NCBI RefSeq assembly: GCF_048553275.1
Contig: NZ_JBLZMW010000004.1
Span: 62,001 to 126,000 of the forward strand
DNA: 64,000 nt
Origin: Pacificoceanicola sp048553275
GTDB lineage: Bacteria; Pseudomonadota; Alphaproteobacteria; Rhodobacterales; Rhodobacteraceae
Reading direction: 5' to 3'
Below the pieces are notes generated by a model that was given only the letters and a program-made list of their open reading frames with translations, searched no databases and was not told where the DNA came from. Made by a program: the position numbers and the translations under genes. Shown piece after piece: positions 17,376 to 27,209 of the stretch; the first letter of the stretch is position 1; each line of letters opens with the position of its first letter.

Positions 17376-17960
17376 TTAGTTCACGGACGCTTTCGAGCCC
17401 GGATCGGTGGCAAGAGCGGCCTGCGTGTCTTCGGGCAGGTCGATCTCGAAAAAGGTGTAGGAGAGCGTGATGTGGTTGGTGAACTTCGCGTCGGGATCGT
17501 CAACGATCTCCGGGTCGACATAGAACACCACCGGCATCTCGACACGCTCGCCAGGCTGGAGAACCTGCTCGGTAAAGCAGAAACATTCGATTTTGAAGAA
17601 GAAATTGCCGGCATCGAAGGGGGCAACGTTATAGGTCGCCTGCCCGGCGATGGGGCGATCCGTGGGGTTGTAGGCCTCGTAGAAGGCCAGGCCTTCTTCG
17701 CCGATGCGCAACTCCATTTCCGGCTGCATGGGTTTGAATTCCCAGGCCATCGACGGTTCCTTCGACGCGTCGAAGCGGACCTTGATGGTGCGGTCGAGAA
17801 TTACGTCGCTGGAGGCCGTGGCCACGGAGGTCGAGCCGCCGTAGCCGGTCACTGCACAAAACCAGCTGTAGAGCGGGACGGAGGCCCAGGCCATCGCGCC
17901 CATGAACCCTACGACGCCGACCAATTGCAGAACGGTTTTGCTCTTGGGATCAATTGCCAT
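17376..17960 (-). CDS. ctaG: Cytochrome c oxidase copper chaperone CtaG/Cox11
   Basis: The protein has 194 residues from ATG at 17960, preceded by GAGGTT; an upstream extension in the same frame is the overlapping 55-residue gene read out of frame. One N-terminal membrane helix (VLQLVGVVGFMGAMAWASVP) is followed by a periplasmic beta domain with the copper motif CFCF in KIECFCFTEQVL. It inserts CuB into subunit I. The order ctaB-small ORF-ctaG-coxC is standard in alphaproteobacteria. Confidence 0.96.
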   Translation of the reverse strand: MAIDPKSKTVLQLVGVVGFMGAMAWASVPLYSWFCAVTGYGGSTSVATASSDVILDRTIKVRFDASKEPSMAWEFKPMQPEMELRIGEEGLAFYEAYNPTDRPIAGQATYNVAPFDAGNFFFKIECFCFTEQVLQPGERVEMPVVFYVDPEIVDDPDAKFTNHITLSYTFFEIDLPEDTQAALATDPGSKASVN

Positions 17961-18117
17961 TCTGAACCTCCGTCGGTTGCATCTGGAAATCGCCTCGCGT
18001 GACCTTGACGACGGACATGCCGAAGAAGATCGCGACAAGCGCAGCCAGTGTCAGCCCAACGCCAAGATTTCGGCTGAACCGACGTCCATGCAGTTCGTGT
18101 TGTTTGCTCAGGCTCAT
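17950..18117 (-). CDS. Small single-span membrane protein of the cox cluster
   Basis: This 55-residue frame begins MSLSKQHELHGRRFSRNLGV, has one hydrophobic helix (LTLAALVAIFFGMSVVKV) and ends QPTEVQNGN. Its ATG overlaps the ctaB stop (ATGA) and its stop lies inside the start of ctaG, so it is translationally coupled on both sides. Short proteins in this place between ctaB and ctaG are common in alphaproteobacteria and are sometimes called CoxF-like. A role in oxidase assembly is inferred from position only. Confidence 0.85.
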   Translation of the reverse strand: MSLSKQHELHGRRFSRNLGVGLTLAALVAIFFGMSVVKVTRGDFQMQPTEVQNGN

Positions 18118-19049
18118 GCGAAAATTCCCATACGGTCAATGCCCGCCTCGATCAGGATCGCGCCGAAGTGCGCGAAAAGGTAGAGCAGCGAGAGTTTGAA
18201 GAACTTCTTTTCCGTTAGGAAGTTGTCCGTTTCGGACGCCTCTTCGTCACGGCGCCAGATCTGCCAGGCACCCTTGAGGAAGAGCGCGTTCAGCACCACC
18301 GCAACAGCGAGATAGACCGGGCCGCCAACCTGCGTGAAGCCGAGCGCCAGGGCAAAAATGGCCAGCAGGATCGTGTAGATGAGGATATGCGTACGGGTCG
18401 CGCGACGGCCGTGTGTGACGGTCAGCATCGGCACGGTGGCATTGTCATAATCCATGCGCACGAAGAGGGCGAGGGCCCAGAAATGCGGCGGTGTCCAGAG
18501 GAACGTCAGGCAGAACATCAGAACCGAGGCGGTAGAAATATCGCCCGTGGCCGCGGCCCAGCCGATCATCGGGGGAAAGGCCCCGGCGGCGCCGCCAATG
18601 ACGATGTTCTGCGGGGTCAGCCGCTTGAGCCACATGGTGTAGATCACCACGTAGAAGAAAATGGTAAAGGCCAGAAGCCCCCCTGCCAGCCAGTTGGTGG
18701 CGAGGCCAAGGAACACGCAGGCAAAGACCGACAGGGTCATGCCGATGGCAAAGGCCTCTTCGCGGGTCACTTTGCCCGAGGGAACCGGTCGCTTCCTCGT
18801 GCGCTTCATCACCGCATCGATGTCACTGTCGTACCACATGTTCAGCGCGCCAGAGGCCCCGCCGCCCAGAGCGATGAACAAGATCGCCACGAAGCCGATG
18901 AAGGGGTGCACAGGGACGGGCGCAGCCAGCAGGCCGACAAAGGCCGTAAAGACGACAAGGGTCATCACGCGCGGCTTCAGCAGAGCGAAATAATCGCTGA
19001 ACTGTGCTTCGCCTTCGATTGGCCGACTGTCAAAGCTTGCGTCGCTCAT
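18114..19049 (-). CDS. ctaB: Protohaem IX farnesyltransferase (haem O synthase)
   Basis: The 311-residue UbiA-family prenyltransferase carries the first Asp-rich motif in LNMWYDSDIDAVMKRTRKR and many membrane helices. It adds a farnesyl group to protohaem to form haem O, the precursor of the haem A used by the aa3 oxidase encoded around it. It overlaps the 55-residue gene downstream. Confidence 0.96.
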   Translation of the reverse strand: MSDASFDSRPIEGEAQFSDYFALLKPRVMTLVVFTAFVGLLAAPVPVHPFIGFVAILFIALGGGASGALNMWYDSDIDAVMKRTRKRPVPSGKVTREEAFAIGMTLSVFACVFLGLATNWLAGGLLAFTIFFYVVIYTMWLKRLTPQNIVIGGAAGAFPPMIGWAAATGDISTASVLMFCLTFLWTPPHFWALALFVRMDYDNATVPMLTVTHGRRATRTHILIYTILLAIFALALGFTQVGGPVYLAVAVVLNALFLKGAWQIWRRDEEASETDNFLTEKKFFKLSLLYLFAHFGAILIEAGIDRMGIFA

Positions 19050-19087
19050 GGCATTCCCTTGGGGTGCGGTTGTTTCGTCTTTGGAAG

Positions 19088-19112
19088 GGCCAGCGCCGCC
19101 CGGGCGCTGGCC
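19088..19112. other. Strong hairpin between coxB and ctaB
   Basis: GGCCAGCGCC and GGCGCTGGCC form a ten-pair stem with a short loop. There is no good T run on the minus strand, so it is more likely an mRNA-stabilising or attenuating structure that separates abundant coxB message from the assembly genes than a clean terminator. Confidence 0.5.
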
Positions 19113-19146
19113 TTTGTCAGGGCGGGGCGAGCAGCCCCGGAGGCGC

Positions 19147-20049
19147 TCAGTTCGTCAGAACTTCACGAACGTCGGTGTAACCACCTTGCTCGACCGAACG
19201 TTCGAGCCAGGCCTGATACGCCTCTTCGCTGACCACTTTGACGGTGATCGGCATGTAGGCGTGATCCTTGCCGCAAAGCTCCGAGCACTGGCCGAAGTAG
19301 ACGCCTTCACGCTCGGGCTTGAACCACAGCTCGGCAAGCCGGCCGGGAACCGCGTCCTGCTTCACGCCAAAGGCCGGGATGGTCCAGGAGTGGATGACAT
19401 CGGCGCCGGTGATCTGCATCACGATGGTCTTACCAACCGGCACCACGACGGCAGTGTCCGTCGCGAGCAGGAAATCGTCGCCTGAATAACCGGCGCGCTC
19501 GAGGCGCGCGGTCATGGCGTCGCTGCGGACGAAATCCTGTGCACCGGCGTCGTAATCCTCACCGGTCATGGTGGCCGGGTGGCCTAGCATGTAACTGTCG
19601 TAGCCGAGATCGGTGCCGACGTACTCATAACCCCAGTACCACTGGTAGCCGGTCGCCTTGATCACGATGTCGCCATCGGGAATCTCCTGCTGCTTGAACA
19701 GCACCGGGAGCGAGAATGCACCGATGAACACGAGGATCACGATGGGACCAAGCGTCCATGCGATCTCGATCGGCGTGTTGTGGGTAAAGGTGCCGGGCGT
19801 CTTGTTGGCGCGTTCGTTGAAGCGGATGTAGGCAACGACCAGCAGGGCCACCACGAGGAGGCTGATGACCGTGATGATGAACAGCAGCAGGCCGTCAAGC
19901 CACTGAAGGTCACGCGCCAGTTCGGTCGCGGCGGGCTGAAAGCCCATCTTGCCGTCGGTCGGGCGACCGACCACTTCGAGATCTTGCGCCAGGGCCGGCG
20001 CGGCGATGAAGGCTGTGGCAAGGCCGGTCAGCATCGATTTCAATTGCAT
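19147..20049 (-). CDS. coxB: Cytochrome c oxidase subunit II
   Basis: The 300-residue precursor has a signal peptide (LTGLATAFIAAPALAQ), two membrane helices, and a C-terminal cupredoxin domain with the CuA ligands in GQCSELCGKDHAYMPITV (Cys-x3-Cys-x3-His with Met). GYQWYWGYEY is the conserved aromatic patch for electron entry. It accepts electrons from cytochrome c. It heads the leftward oxidase cluster, and the 190 bases upstream should contain its promoter, divergent from tldD. Confidence 0.97.
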   Translation of the reverse strand: MQLKSMLTGLATAFIAAPALAQDLEVVGRPTDGKMGFQPAATELARDLQWLDGLLLFIITVISLLVVALLVVAYIRFNERANKTPGTFTHNTPIEIAWTLGPIVILVFIGAFSLPVLFKQQEIPDGDIVIKATGYQWYWGYEYVGTDLGYDSYMLGHPATMTGEDYDAGAQDFVRSDAMTARLERAGYSGDDFLLATDTAVVVPVGKTIVMQITGADVIHSWTIPAFGVKQDAVPGRLAELWFKPEREGVYFGQCSELCGKDHAYMPITVKVVSEEAYQAWLERSVEQGGYTDVREVLTN

Positions 20050-20242
20050 GTGTCACCCTGATCGGTTGTGCGTCTGTCAGTATATCATGTTGGCGTAGAG
20101 AGGCGTTAACGCGCGCGACGGATTGAGAATCCGCTCCTCCCATTGCGTATCCTGTGCTTAAAACCATATTCTGACGCACCATTAAAGACATACTCTTGCG
20201 GCAAAGCGCCGCTTTTTTGATCTGGATCAAACCGAGGACCTC

Positions 20243-21664
20243 ATGACCGACGCGCTCTTCCGCCCTTTCGAGACCCATCTGGACCGCGATGCGGCCACGT
20301 CCTTCCTGCGACAGGCGCTTTCGGGGGCCGAAGATGGCGAGCTCTTTCTTGAACGGCGGCGATCCGAGACGCTGGTGCTGGATGACGGTAGAATCAAGAC
20401 CGCGAGCTATGACGCGTCCGAGGGATTCGGCCTGCGTGCGGTGAAGGGCGAGGTGGCGGGCTATGCCCATGCCACCGAAATCAGCGAAAGCGCTCTCAAG
20501 CGGGCGTCCGAAACCGCGCGGCTCGCTGTTGGCGATGGTGGCGGGGTCATGGCGCCCCCGCCCTCGGGCACCAACCGCACACTTTATACCGATGCCGATC
20601 CGATCGCTGGTGCCGCGTTCCCGGTCAAGGTCGAGACGCTGCGCGAGATCGACGCTTTCATGCGCGATCTCGACCGGCGCGTTGTCCAGGTGACGGCATC
20701 CATCGCGGCGTCGCTGCAGGAGGTGGCTATTCTGCGTCCCGAAGGCGGGTTGGTCACGGATGTGCGCCCGATGACCCGTGTCAATGTCAGCGTGATCGTC
20801 GAAGAGAACGGCCGCCGCGAGACCGGTACCGCCGGGGGCGGGGGGCGTGTGACACTCGATGGACTTCTGGACCCGCAGGATTGGCAGAGCAAGGCGCGCG
20901 AGGCGCTGCGCATCGCCTTGGTCAACCTGAAGGCCGAGGCGGCACCCGCGGGCACCATGGACATCGTGCTTGGGCCGGGCTGGCCCGGGATCTTGCTGCA
21001 CGAGGCCATCGGTCATGGGCTGGAAGGGGATTTCAATCGCAAGGGCAGCAGCGCCTTTGCCGGGCTGATGGGGCAGCAGATCGCCTCCAAGGGGGTGACC
21101 GTTCTGGACGATGGCACCATCCCGGACCGGCGCGGCAGTATTACGGTGGACGACGAAGGCACGCCGTCGGGCAAGAACGTGCTGATCGAGGATGGCAAGC
21201 TGGTCGGCTATATGCAGGACCGGCAGAACGCCCGCCTGATGGGCGTAAGCCCCACCGGCAATGGCCGCCGCGAAAGCTATGCGCATATTCCCATGCCGCG
21301 CATGACGAACACTTACATGCTGGGCGGTGACGCGGATCCGCAGGATATTGTGGCGGATCTGAAGGATGGGATCTGGGCCGTGGGTTTCGGCGGCGGTCAG
21401 GTGGATATCACCAATGGCAAGTTCGTCTTCAGCTGTACTGAAGCCTACCGGGTCAAGAACGGCAAGGTCGGCGCGCCGGTGAAGGGAGCCACGCTGATCG
21501 GGGACGGCGCCACGGCGCTGCAGCAGATTCGCGCGCTCGGCAATGACATGGCGCTTGATCCCGGCATGGGCAACTGCGGCAAGCAGGGGCAATGGGTGCC
21601 GGTGGGTGTGGGCCAGCCGACCGTGATGATCGGCGGGCTGACCGTGGGCGGCTCGGGTGTCTGA
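20243..21664 (+). CDS. tldD: Metalloprotease TldD
   Basis: The 473-residue TldD protein has the zinc motif HEAIGH (His253, Glu254, His258) in LLHEAIGHGLEGD and the family signatures FNRKGSSAFAG and GFGGGQVDITNGKFVFSCTE. TldD works with TldE as a heterodimer that degrades unfolded peptides and processes some modified peptides. No tldE lies in this window. It is followed by a gene that overlaps it by eight bases. Confidence 0.95.
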   Translation: MTDALFRPFETHLDRDAATSFLRQALSGAEDGELFLERRRSETLVLDDGRIKTASYDASEGFGLRAVKGEVAGYAHATEISESALKRASETARLAVGDGGGVMAPPPSGTNRTLYTDADPIAGAAFPVKVETLREIDAFMRDLDRRVVQVTASIAASLQEVAILRPEGGLVTDVRPMTRVNVSVIVEENGRRETGTAGGGGRVTLDGLLDPQDWQSKAREALRIALVNLKAEAAPAGTMDIVLGPGWPGILLHEAIGHGLEGDFNRKGSSAFAGLMGQQIASKGVTVLDDGTIPDRRGSITVDDEGTPSGKNVLIEDGKLVGYMQDRQNARLMGVSPTGNGRRESYAHIPMPRMTNTYMLGGDADPQDIVADLKDGIWAVGFGGGQVDITNGKFVFSCTEAYRVKNGKVGAPVKGATLIGDGATALQQIRALGNDMALDPGMGNCGKQGQWVPVGVGQPTVMIGGLTVGGSGV

Positions 21665-22088
21665 ACCCGGCTGGAGGCCGGTGCGCTCAACCCATCTGAT
21701 CGCTCCGCGCCTCGGTCATCATTTATCCTCCGTCCTGCTGGCGATTGTGGCCATGCTGTTATTTGGCGGGCTTCTCGCGCTTGTCGGCAACACGGCCAAG
21801 GGCTCCCTGCCGGTCGTCGGTGCCGCGCTTGAAGCCTTCGGACTTCTGGTCGCCTATTCTTTCTTGCTCAGCTGGCTCGGCCACCTGCCGTTGGCTGTCG
21901 TGCTTCATATGGCGTTTCGGCGGGGGCGCGGCGGCTGGCTGGTCGCGGTTCTGGCTGCTGGCGGGATCGGGCTGTTCTGGGCGCAGGTGCTCGCCACACC
22001 GATCATCCTGCCTTTCGCTTTGGTGGGCGGTGTCTTGCAAGCCTGGTTGTTGCGGCGTGCGGTCTTGGTCCGGGCGAGCCTGTCTTGA
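21657..22088 (+). CDS. Small integral membrane protein of unknown function
   Basis: The frame uses GTG at 21657, overlapping tldD by eight bases, and gives 143 residues with about four hydrophobic helices (SVLLAIVAMLLFGGLLALV; EAFGLLVAYSFLLSWLG; GWLVAVLAAGGIGLFWAQV; IILPFALVGGVLQAWLL). I do not recognise the family. Codon use and the regular alternation of helices and short basic loops support a real gene co-transcribed with tldD. Confidence 0.65.
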   Translation: MSEPGWRPVRSTHLIAPRLGHHLSSVLLAIVAMLLFGGLLALVGNTAKGSLPVVGAALEAFGLLVAYSFLLSWLGHLPLAVVLHMAFRRGRGGWLVAVLAAGGIGLFWAQVLATPIILPFALVGGVLQAWLLRRAVLVRASLS

Positions 22089-22279
22089 TCCGCCAAATGC
22101 GGGCGACTCCCAAATCCCAGCCGCATCGCACCGCGCAAACGCCTGCAATCATGATGAATTCAAATTAATGTCACCCTTTTTCAAAGCGTTGGTGATTTAT
22201 CGCAAATCCACGCGCTGCGGTTTACCTTTGATTAACCGCGCTCGCGCTAAACCTGTACCTGCAAGATGACGGAGCCGGG

Positions 22280-23479
22280 ATGTTCGAGGATACACACTCT
22301 TCCACTCACCCCCCACTCCCACCCACCACGGAAGATGATCGGGTGTCGTGGCTCCGTCTCTTGCGCTCACGCCGGGTCGGCGTGGCGACATTCTGGAGAT
22401 TGATGGCTGAACATGGCTCCGCGCAGGCCGCGTTGGAGGCCCTGCCGGACGTGGCGCGCTCCGCAGGCGTCCACTCCTATTCCGCCTGTCCCGAAAGCAC
22501 CGCCCTTGCAGAGATGAACGCCGCCCGGCAGCAGGGCGCGCGCATGCTGTGTTGCGGGGATCCGCTTTATCCGCCCGACCTTGCCGAACTCTCGGATGCG
22601 CCGCCGATCCTCTGGCTGATCGGCGATCCCGAGGTGATGCTGCGGCCCATGGTTGCGTTGGTAGGCGCGCGCAATGCCTCCTCTCTTGGCCTGCGCATGG
22701 CGCGCGGTCTGGCCGAAGGGCTATCGGACGCGGGTTATGTGGTGTCGTCGGGTTTGGCGCGCGGCATCGACACCGCGGCCCACCTTGCGTCCATGCCCGG
22801 CGGCACCGTCGCGGTTCTGGCTGGCGGGGTCGACATTCTATACCCGGCCGAAAACACGCCGCTGGCCGAGCAGATCATCGCATACGGTGGTGCCCGGATC
22901 AGCGAGCAACCAATGGGGATGCAGCCGGTTGCGCGCCACTTCCCCACCCGCAACCGCATCATCTCCGGTTTGAGCCAGGCCGTCGTGGTAATCGAGGCCG
23001 CCGCAAAGTCCGGTTCTCTGATCACGGCCCGCAACGCGCTTGATCAGGGACGCGATGTGCTGGCGGTGCCGGGACATCCGCTCGATGCTCGCGCCGGCGG
23101 GTGCAACATGCTGATCCGCGATGGCGCTCGCCTGGTTCGGTCGGTGGATGACGTGCTGGAAGCGTTGCCACCGATGCGGGCCGCGCGCGCGCAGCCTGAA
23201 CTCGACCTCGCCCCGCCAGAGCGGCCTGCGGCCGGCCCGGTCGCCAATCCGCCACAGGAAAACCCAAGGCCGCGCAAGAGCAGGAGCCTGCAGGATGTCG
23301 CACGGCTGCACAGCGAGATCCTTGCCCGGCTCGGACCCTCGCCGGTGGCCGAAGATCAGCTCATGCGCGATATCGGAGCGCCGTCCGCCGCGCTCGCGCC
23401 GGTGCTGACCGATCTGGAACTCGAAGGCCGGATCGAGCGACAGCCGGGCGGTCTGCTGGCGCTGATCGTGTCGCGGTGA
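22280..23479 (+). CDS. dprA: DNA-processing protein DprA
   Basis: The 399-residue protein has the DprA Rossmann core: VALVGARNASSLGLRMARGL, then YVVSSGLARGIDTAAH, GTVAVLAGGVDILYP, RNRIISGLS and AKSGSLITARNALDQGRDV. A C-terminal winged-helix region begins near residue 335 (LHSEILARLGPSPVAEDQLM). DprA loads RecA on incoming single-stranded DNA during natural transformation. It stands just upstream of topA, a common neighbour. Confidence 0.96.
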   Translation: MFEDTHSSTHPPLPPTTEDDRVSWLRLLRSRRVGVATFWRLMAEHGSAQAALEALPDVARSAGVHSYSACPESTALAEMNAARQQGARMLCCGDPLYPPDLAELSDAPPILWLIGDPEVMLRPMVALVGARNASSLGLRMARGLAEGLSDAGYVVSSGLARGIDTAAHLASMPGGTVAVLAGGVDILYPAENTPLAEQIIAYGGARISEQPMGMQPVARHFPTRNRIISGLSQAVVVIEAAAKSGSLITARNALDQGRDVLAVPGHPLDARAGGCNMLIRDGARLVRSVDDVLEALPPMRAARAQPELDLAPPERPAAGPVANPPQENPRPRKSRSLQDVARLHSEILARLGPSPVAEDQLMRDIGAPSAALAPVLTDLELEGRIERQPGGLLALIVSR

Positions 23480-23647
23480 ACGGGGCAAATCGCCGCGCGG
23501 CACAGGCTTGAAAACATGTCCACTTTATCGCCGTTACCGCCGGGGCGCGAGTGCCGCGATTGACATTTCCCCCTTGCGCCCCACATCCCTGATCGCCATA
23601 CGCTGGCCGTCAAGAGCCGGAATTTGATGTAAGAGGTTTGCCAATCC

Positions 23648-26353
23648 ATGCCCGTCGTTGTCGTCGAGTCGCCTGCTAAAGCCAAGACAATCAACAAGTA
23701 TCTGGGATCCGATTACACGGTTCTGGCGTCCTATGGGCATGTGCGCGACCTGCCGCCGAAAAACGGTTCGGTCGATACAGAAGACAATTTCGCGATGAAA
23801 TGGGAGATCGCCAACGACTCGCGCAAGCATGTCGCGGCTATCGCCGAAGCGCTGAAAACCGATGACAATCTGATCCTCGCGACTGACCCCGATCGCGAAG
23901 GCGAGGCGATTTCCTGGCACCTCAAGGAGGCGCTGACCAAGCGCCGCTCGATCAAGAAATCGACCCATGTCAGCCGCGTCACCTTCAACGCCATCACCAA
24001 ACAGGCGGTGACAGAGGCGATGAAGAACCCGCGCGACATCGACGCGCCGCTGGTGGAGGCCTACCTCGCCCGGCGGGCGCTCGATTACCTCGTCGGTTTC
24101 AACCTGTCGCCGGTCCTCTGGCGCAAACTGCCCGGCGCACGGTCGGCCGGTCGGGTGCAGTCGGTCTGCCTGCGGCTGATCGTCGAACGCGAGATGGAAA
24201 TCGAGGCGTTCAACCCGCGGGAGTACTGGCAGGTCAAGGCACAGTTGACCACGCCGCGCAATCAGAGCTACGAGGCGCGACTGACGACCCTGGCGGGCAA
24301 GAAGCTCGACCGCTTCGACCTGGCCAACGAGACCGATGCCGAAATGGCGGTCAGCGCGATCGAAAAGCGCCAGCTCAAGATCGCGTCGGTCGAGGCGAAG
24401 CCGGCCAGCCGCAATCCCTCCGCGCCCTTCATGACCTCGACGCTGCAGCAAGAGGCCAGCCGCAAGTTCGGCATGGGCGCTCGCCAGTGCATGAACACGG
24501 CGCAGCGGCTTTATGAGGCCGGGCACATTACCTATATGCGGACCGACGGCATCGATATGGCGCCCGAGGCGGTGAGCGAATGTCGCGATGCGATCAAGGA
24601 TCGCTACGGCGCCGAATACGTGCCGAAAGAGCCGCGCATCTACAAGAACAAGGCCAAGAATGCGCAGGAAGCGCACGAATGTATTCGCCCGACCGACATG
24701 ACCAAGGACGCGTCCGCGCTGAAGCTCAAGGACGAGGACCAACGTCGGCTCTATGATCTGATCTGGAAACGCACGCTGGCCTGTCAGATGTCTGGCGCAC
24801 GGCTGGAGCGCACCACGGTCGAGATCGAGAGCGACGATCGTCAGGTTGGCCTGCGGGCGACCGGCCAGGTCGTGGTTTTCGACGGCTTTCTGAAGGTCTA
24901 CGAAGAAGGCCGCGACGAGCCGGAGGATGACGGCGACGGAAACCGCCTGCCGCAGATCATGCAAGGCGAGCCGGCGAAATTCGACGGAAGTGCGCTCGAA
25001 GCGGCTTATGACAAGGCGGGCGAGAAAGCCGAGACACTGGTCGAAGGCGCCGCGCCGCAGGGCATGCAAAAGAACGGCGTCGCGGTTCTGGCCAAGAACG
25101 GCGCGGTCCTGGCCCTTCAGAGCCATACCCAGCCGCCGCCGCGCTATACCGAAGCGACACTGGTCAAGAAGATGGAAGAGCTCGGCATCGGTCGCCCCTC
25201 GACCTACGCCTCGGTGATCACGACGATTCAGGACCGCGAATATGTCCGCAAGGAACAGAACCGTCTGTTCCCGGAGGACAAAGGCCGGATCGTCACGATC
25301 TTCCTGCTGAATTTCTTCAAGCGCTATGTGGAGTATGACTTCACGGCTGCGCTGGAAAACGAGCTTGATCAGGTTTCGGCAGGCGATGAAGATTACAAGG
25401 AACTGCTGGCCAAGTTCTGGCGCGATTTCAGCGCCGCCATTGCCGAGACGTCTGATCTTCGCATCGCCGAAGTGCTCGATATCCTTGACGATGCTTTGGC
25501 ACCGCAGCTCTATCCGCCCCGCGAAGATGGCACGGACCCGCGCGTGTGCCCGAAATGCGGCAAGGGGCAGCTCCACTTGAAGACCTCCCGGTCGGGTGGG
25601 TTTGTTGGCTGTGGCAACTATCCCGAATGCACTTACACGCGCCCGATCACCGGCGAAGGCACCGAGGCCGAGGAAAAGCTGCTTGGCCACGATGATGGCG
25701 ACGAAATCTGGCTCAAGAGTGGCCGCTACGGGCCGTATCTGCAGCGCGGCGAGATCAACCCGGCATCGAAAGAAAAGCCCCACCGGGCCAACCTCCCGAA
25801 GGACCGCGCCAAGAAATTCATGCCCGGCTGGGCGCCCGACGACATCACCTTGGAAAAGGCGGTGACGCTGCTGACGCTGCCACGGATTGTTGGCCTGCAC
25901 CCCGATGGTGGAGAGATCAAGGCGGCGCTCGGCCCCTTCGGCCCGTACATTATGCATCAGCTGCCTGACGAGGAAAAACCGGTCTACGTGAACCTCAAGG
26001 AACTGGTCGAGGTCTTCGAGATCGGCATGAACCATTCGGTCGAGCTCTTGGCCGAAAAACGCGCCAACCCCGGTCGGGGCAGGGGGGCTGCGGCCAAGGC
26101 GCTGCGCGAGCTCGGCGATCATCCGGACGGCGGCAAGATCGCGCTCTACGAAGGGCGCTATGGCCCCTATGCCAAGTGGGAAAAGATCAACGCGACCTTG
26201 CCGGACGATGTGGACCCGGAAAAGCTGACGCTGGAAAAAGCGATCGAGCTGGTCAATGAACGGGCGGCAAAGAGCGGCAAGAAGAAACCTGCGAAAAAGC
26301 CGGCGGCCAGGAAAGCGCCAGCCAAGAAGACGGCGGCAAAGACAAAAAAGTGA
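23648..26353 (+). CDS. topA: DNA topoisomerase I
   Basis: The 901-residue type IA topoisomerase opens with the Toprim domain (VVVESPAKAKTINKYLG) and has acidic metal residues in ATDPDREGEAISWHL. The catalytic tyrosine is Tyr296 in HITYMRTDG. One C4 zinc finger follows (CPKCGK...CGNYPEC), then repeated topoisomerase C-terminal domains, and a Lys/Ala/Pro-rich tail. It relaxes negative supercoils. The length is typical of alphaproteobacterial TopA. Confidence 0.97.
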   Translation: MPVVVVESPAKAKTINKYLGSDYTVLASYGHVRDLPPKNGSVDTEDNFAMKWEIANDSRKHVAAIAEALKTDDNLILATDPDREGEAISWHLKEALTKRRSIKKSTHVSRVTFNAITKQAVTEAMKNPRDIDAPLVEAYLARRALDYLVGFNLSPVLWRKLPGARSAGRVQSVCLRLIVEREMEIEAFNPREYWQVKAQLTTPRNQSYEARLTTLAGKKLDRFDLANETDAEMAVSAIEKRQLKIASVEAKPASRNPSAPFMTSTLQQEASRKFGMGARQCMNTAQRLYEAGHITYMRTDGIDMAPEAVSECRDAIKDRYGAEYVPKEPRIYKNKAKNAQEAHECIRPTDMTKDASALKLKDEDQRRLYDLIWKRTLACQMSGARLERTTVEIESDDRQVGLRATGQVVVFDGFLKVYEEGRDEPEDDGDGNRLPQIMQGEPAKFDGSALEAAYDKAGEKAETLVEGAAPQGMQKNGVAVLAKNGAVLALQSHTQPPPRYTEATLVKKMEELGIGRPSTYASVITTIQDREYVRKEQNRLFPEDKGRIVTIFLLNFFKRYVEYDFTAALENELDQVSAGDEDYKELLAKFWRDFSAAIAETSDLRIAEVLDILDDALAPQLYPPREDGTDPRVCPKCGKGQLHLKTSRSGGFVGCGNYPECTYTRPITGEGTEAEEKLLGHDDGDEIWLKSGRYGPYLQRGEINPASKEKPHRANLPKDRAKKFMPGWAPDDITLEKAVTLLTLPRIVGLHPDGGEIKAALGPFGPYIMHQLPDEEKPVYVNLKELVEVFEIGMNHSVELLAEKRANPGRGRGAAAKALRELGDHPDGGKIALYEGRYGPYAKWEKINATLPDDVDPEKLTLEKAIELVNERAAKSGKKKPAKKPAARKAPAKKTAAKTKK

Positions 26354-26464
26354 CAGGGTTGGCGGCAAAGTGCGCAGTCATATCCGGTAAACGGTATGTG
26401 ATTTCTCTTTGACCGTCACCTATGATCCTGTGGCGCCCGAAACGGCGACAGAAAGGTCTCTCTC

Positions 26465-27028
26465 ATGACCAAGAACACGATGTCCCGCCGCGGCCTGATG
26501 GCGGGCGGCGCGGCGCTTCTCTTTACTCCTGCGATTGCGCGGGCGCAGCAGGCGGACCCCTTGATCCGCCGCAATGTCTCCAGCTTTGTGAGCCAGGACT
26601 GGCGCGAGCACTTCGACACACTCGGCGTTGGCTGTATCGTTTGCGACACGGGCAGTCGTGCGCTGCACTACTGGTCTGCCGATGGCAGCGATTACCGGGT
26701 TTATCCGACCTCCGTGCCGAAAACCGATGAGCTGACCAAACGCGGCTACAGCGAAATCGTGCGCAAGAAGGTCGGGCCGAGCTGGACCCCGACCGCGAGC
26801 CAGATGGAACGCTTCCCGGACTGGCATCCGGTCGAGGGCGGCGCGCCGGACAATCCGCTTGGCACACATGCCATGTATCTTGACTGGCCCGCTTACCTGA
26901 TCCACGGCACCCATGACACGCGCAAGATCGGACGCCCGTCGTCGGATGGCTGCATTGGCCTGTACAATGAAAAGATTGCGGAGCTCTTCGCGATCACCGA
27001 GATCGGCACTCAAGTCCGGATGATCTGA
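26465..27028 (+). CDS. L,D-transpeptidase (YkuD), Tat-type signal
   Basis: The 187-residue protein begins with a twin-arginine-like signal (MTKNTMSRRGLMAGGAALLF) and cleavage near ARAQQ. The YkuD active site is present: IHGTHD around His147 and RPSSDGCIGLYN with the catalytic Cys163. Such enzymes make 3-3 cross-links in peptidoglycan or attach proteins to it. The twin-Arg motif (SRRGLM) is unusual but frequent in this group of enzymes. Confidence 0.9.
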   Translation: MTKNTMSRRGLMAGGAALLFTPAIARAQQADPLIRRNVSSFVSQDWREHFDTLGVGCIVCDTGSRALHYWSADGSDYRVYPTSVPKTDELTKRGYSEIVRKKVGPSWTPTASQMERFPDWHPVEGGAPDNPLGTHAMYLDWPAYLIHGTHDTRKIGRPSSDGCIGLYNEKIAELFAITEIGTQVRMI

Positions 27029-27066
27029 ACCGCTCCGGGCCTGAAAACACTCCCGAATCCTCTGTC

Positions 27067-27092
27067 AAAGCCGCGCTTGACCGCGCGGCTTT
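27067..27092 (+). terminator. Hairpin after the L,D-transpeptidase gene
   Basis: AAAGCCGCG and CGCGGCTTT pair around an eight-base loop, 38 bases past the stop codon. The T run is short (TTTGGTG), so termination may be partial. Confidence 0.5.
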
Positions 27093-27209
27093 GGTGTATC
27101 TGGAGATTCCAGAGCATGTTAACGCTCGCAGTGCCGGGGGCTGTCATTGACTCTCTGCTGCCCTGCGGCGAAAACTCGCGGCAACTCATGATCTCAAGGG
27201 AGTAGCTCG

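Noticed and set aside
23534..26368. A 944-residue open frame on the minus strand opposite topA
   Set aside because: It is the mirror of a long GC-rich gene. The translation has no domain and is rich in Arg, Leu, His and Gly; topA on the other strand is certain.
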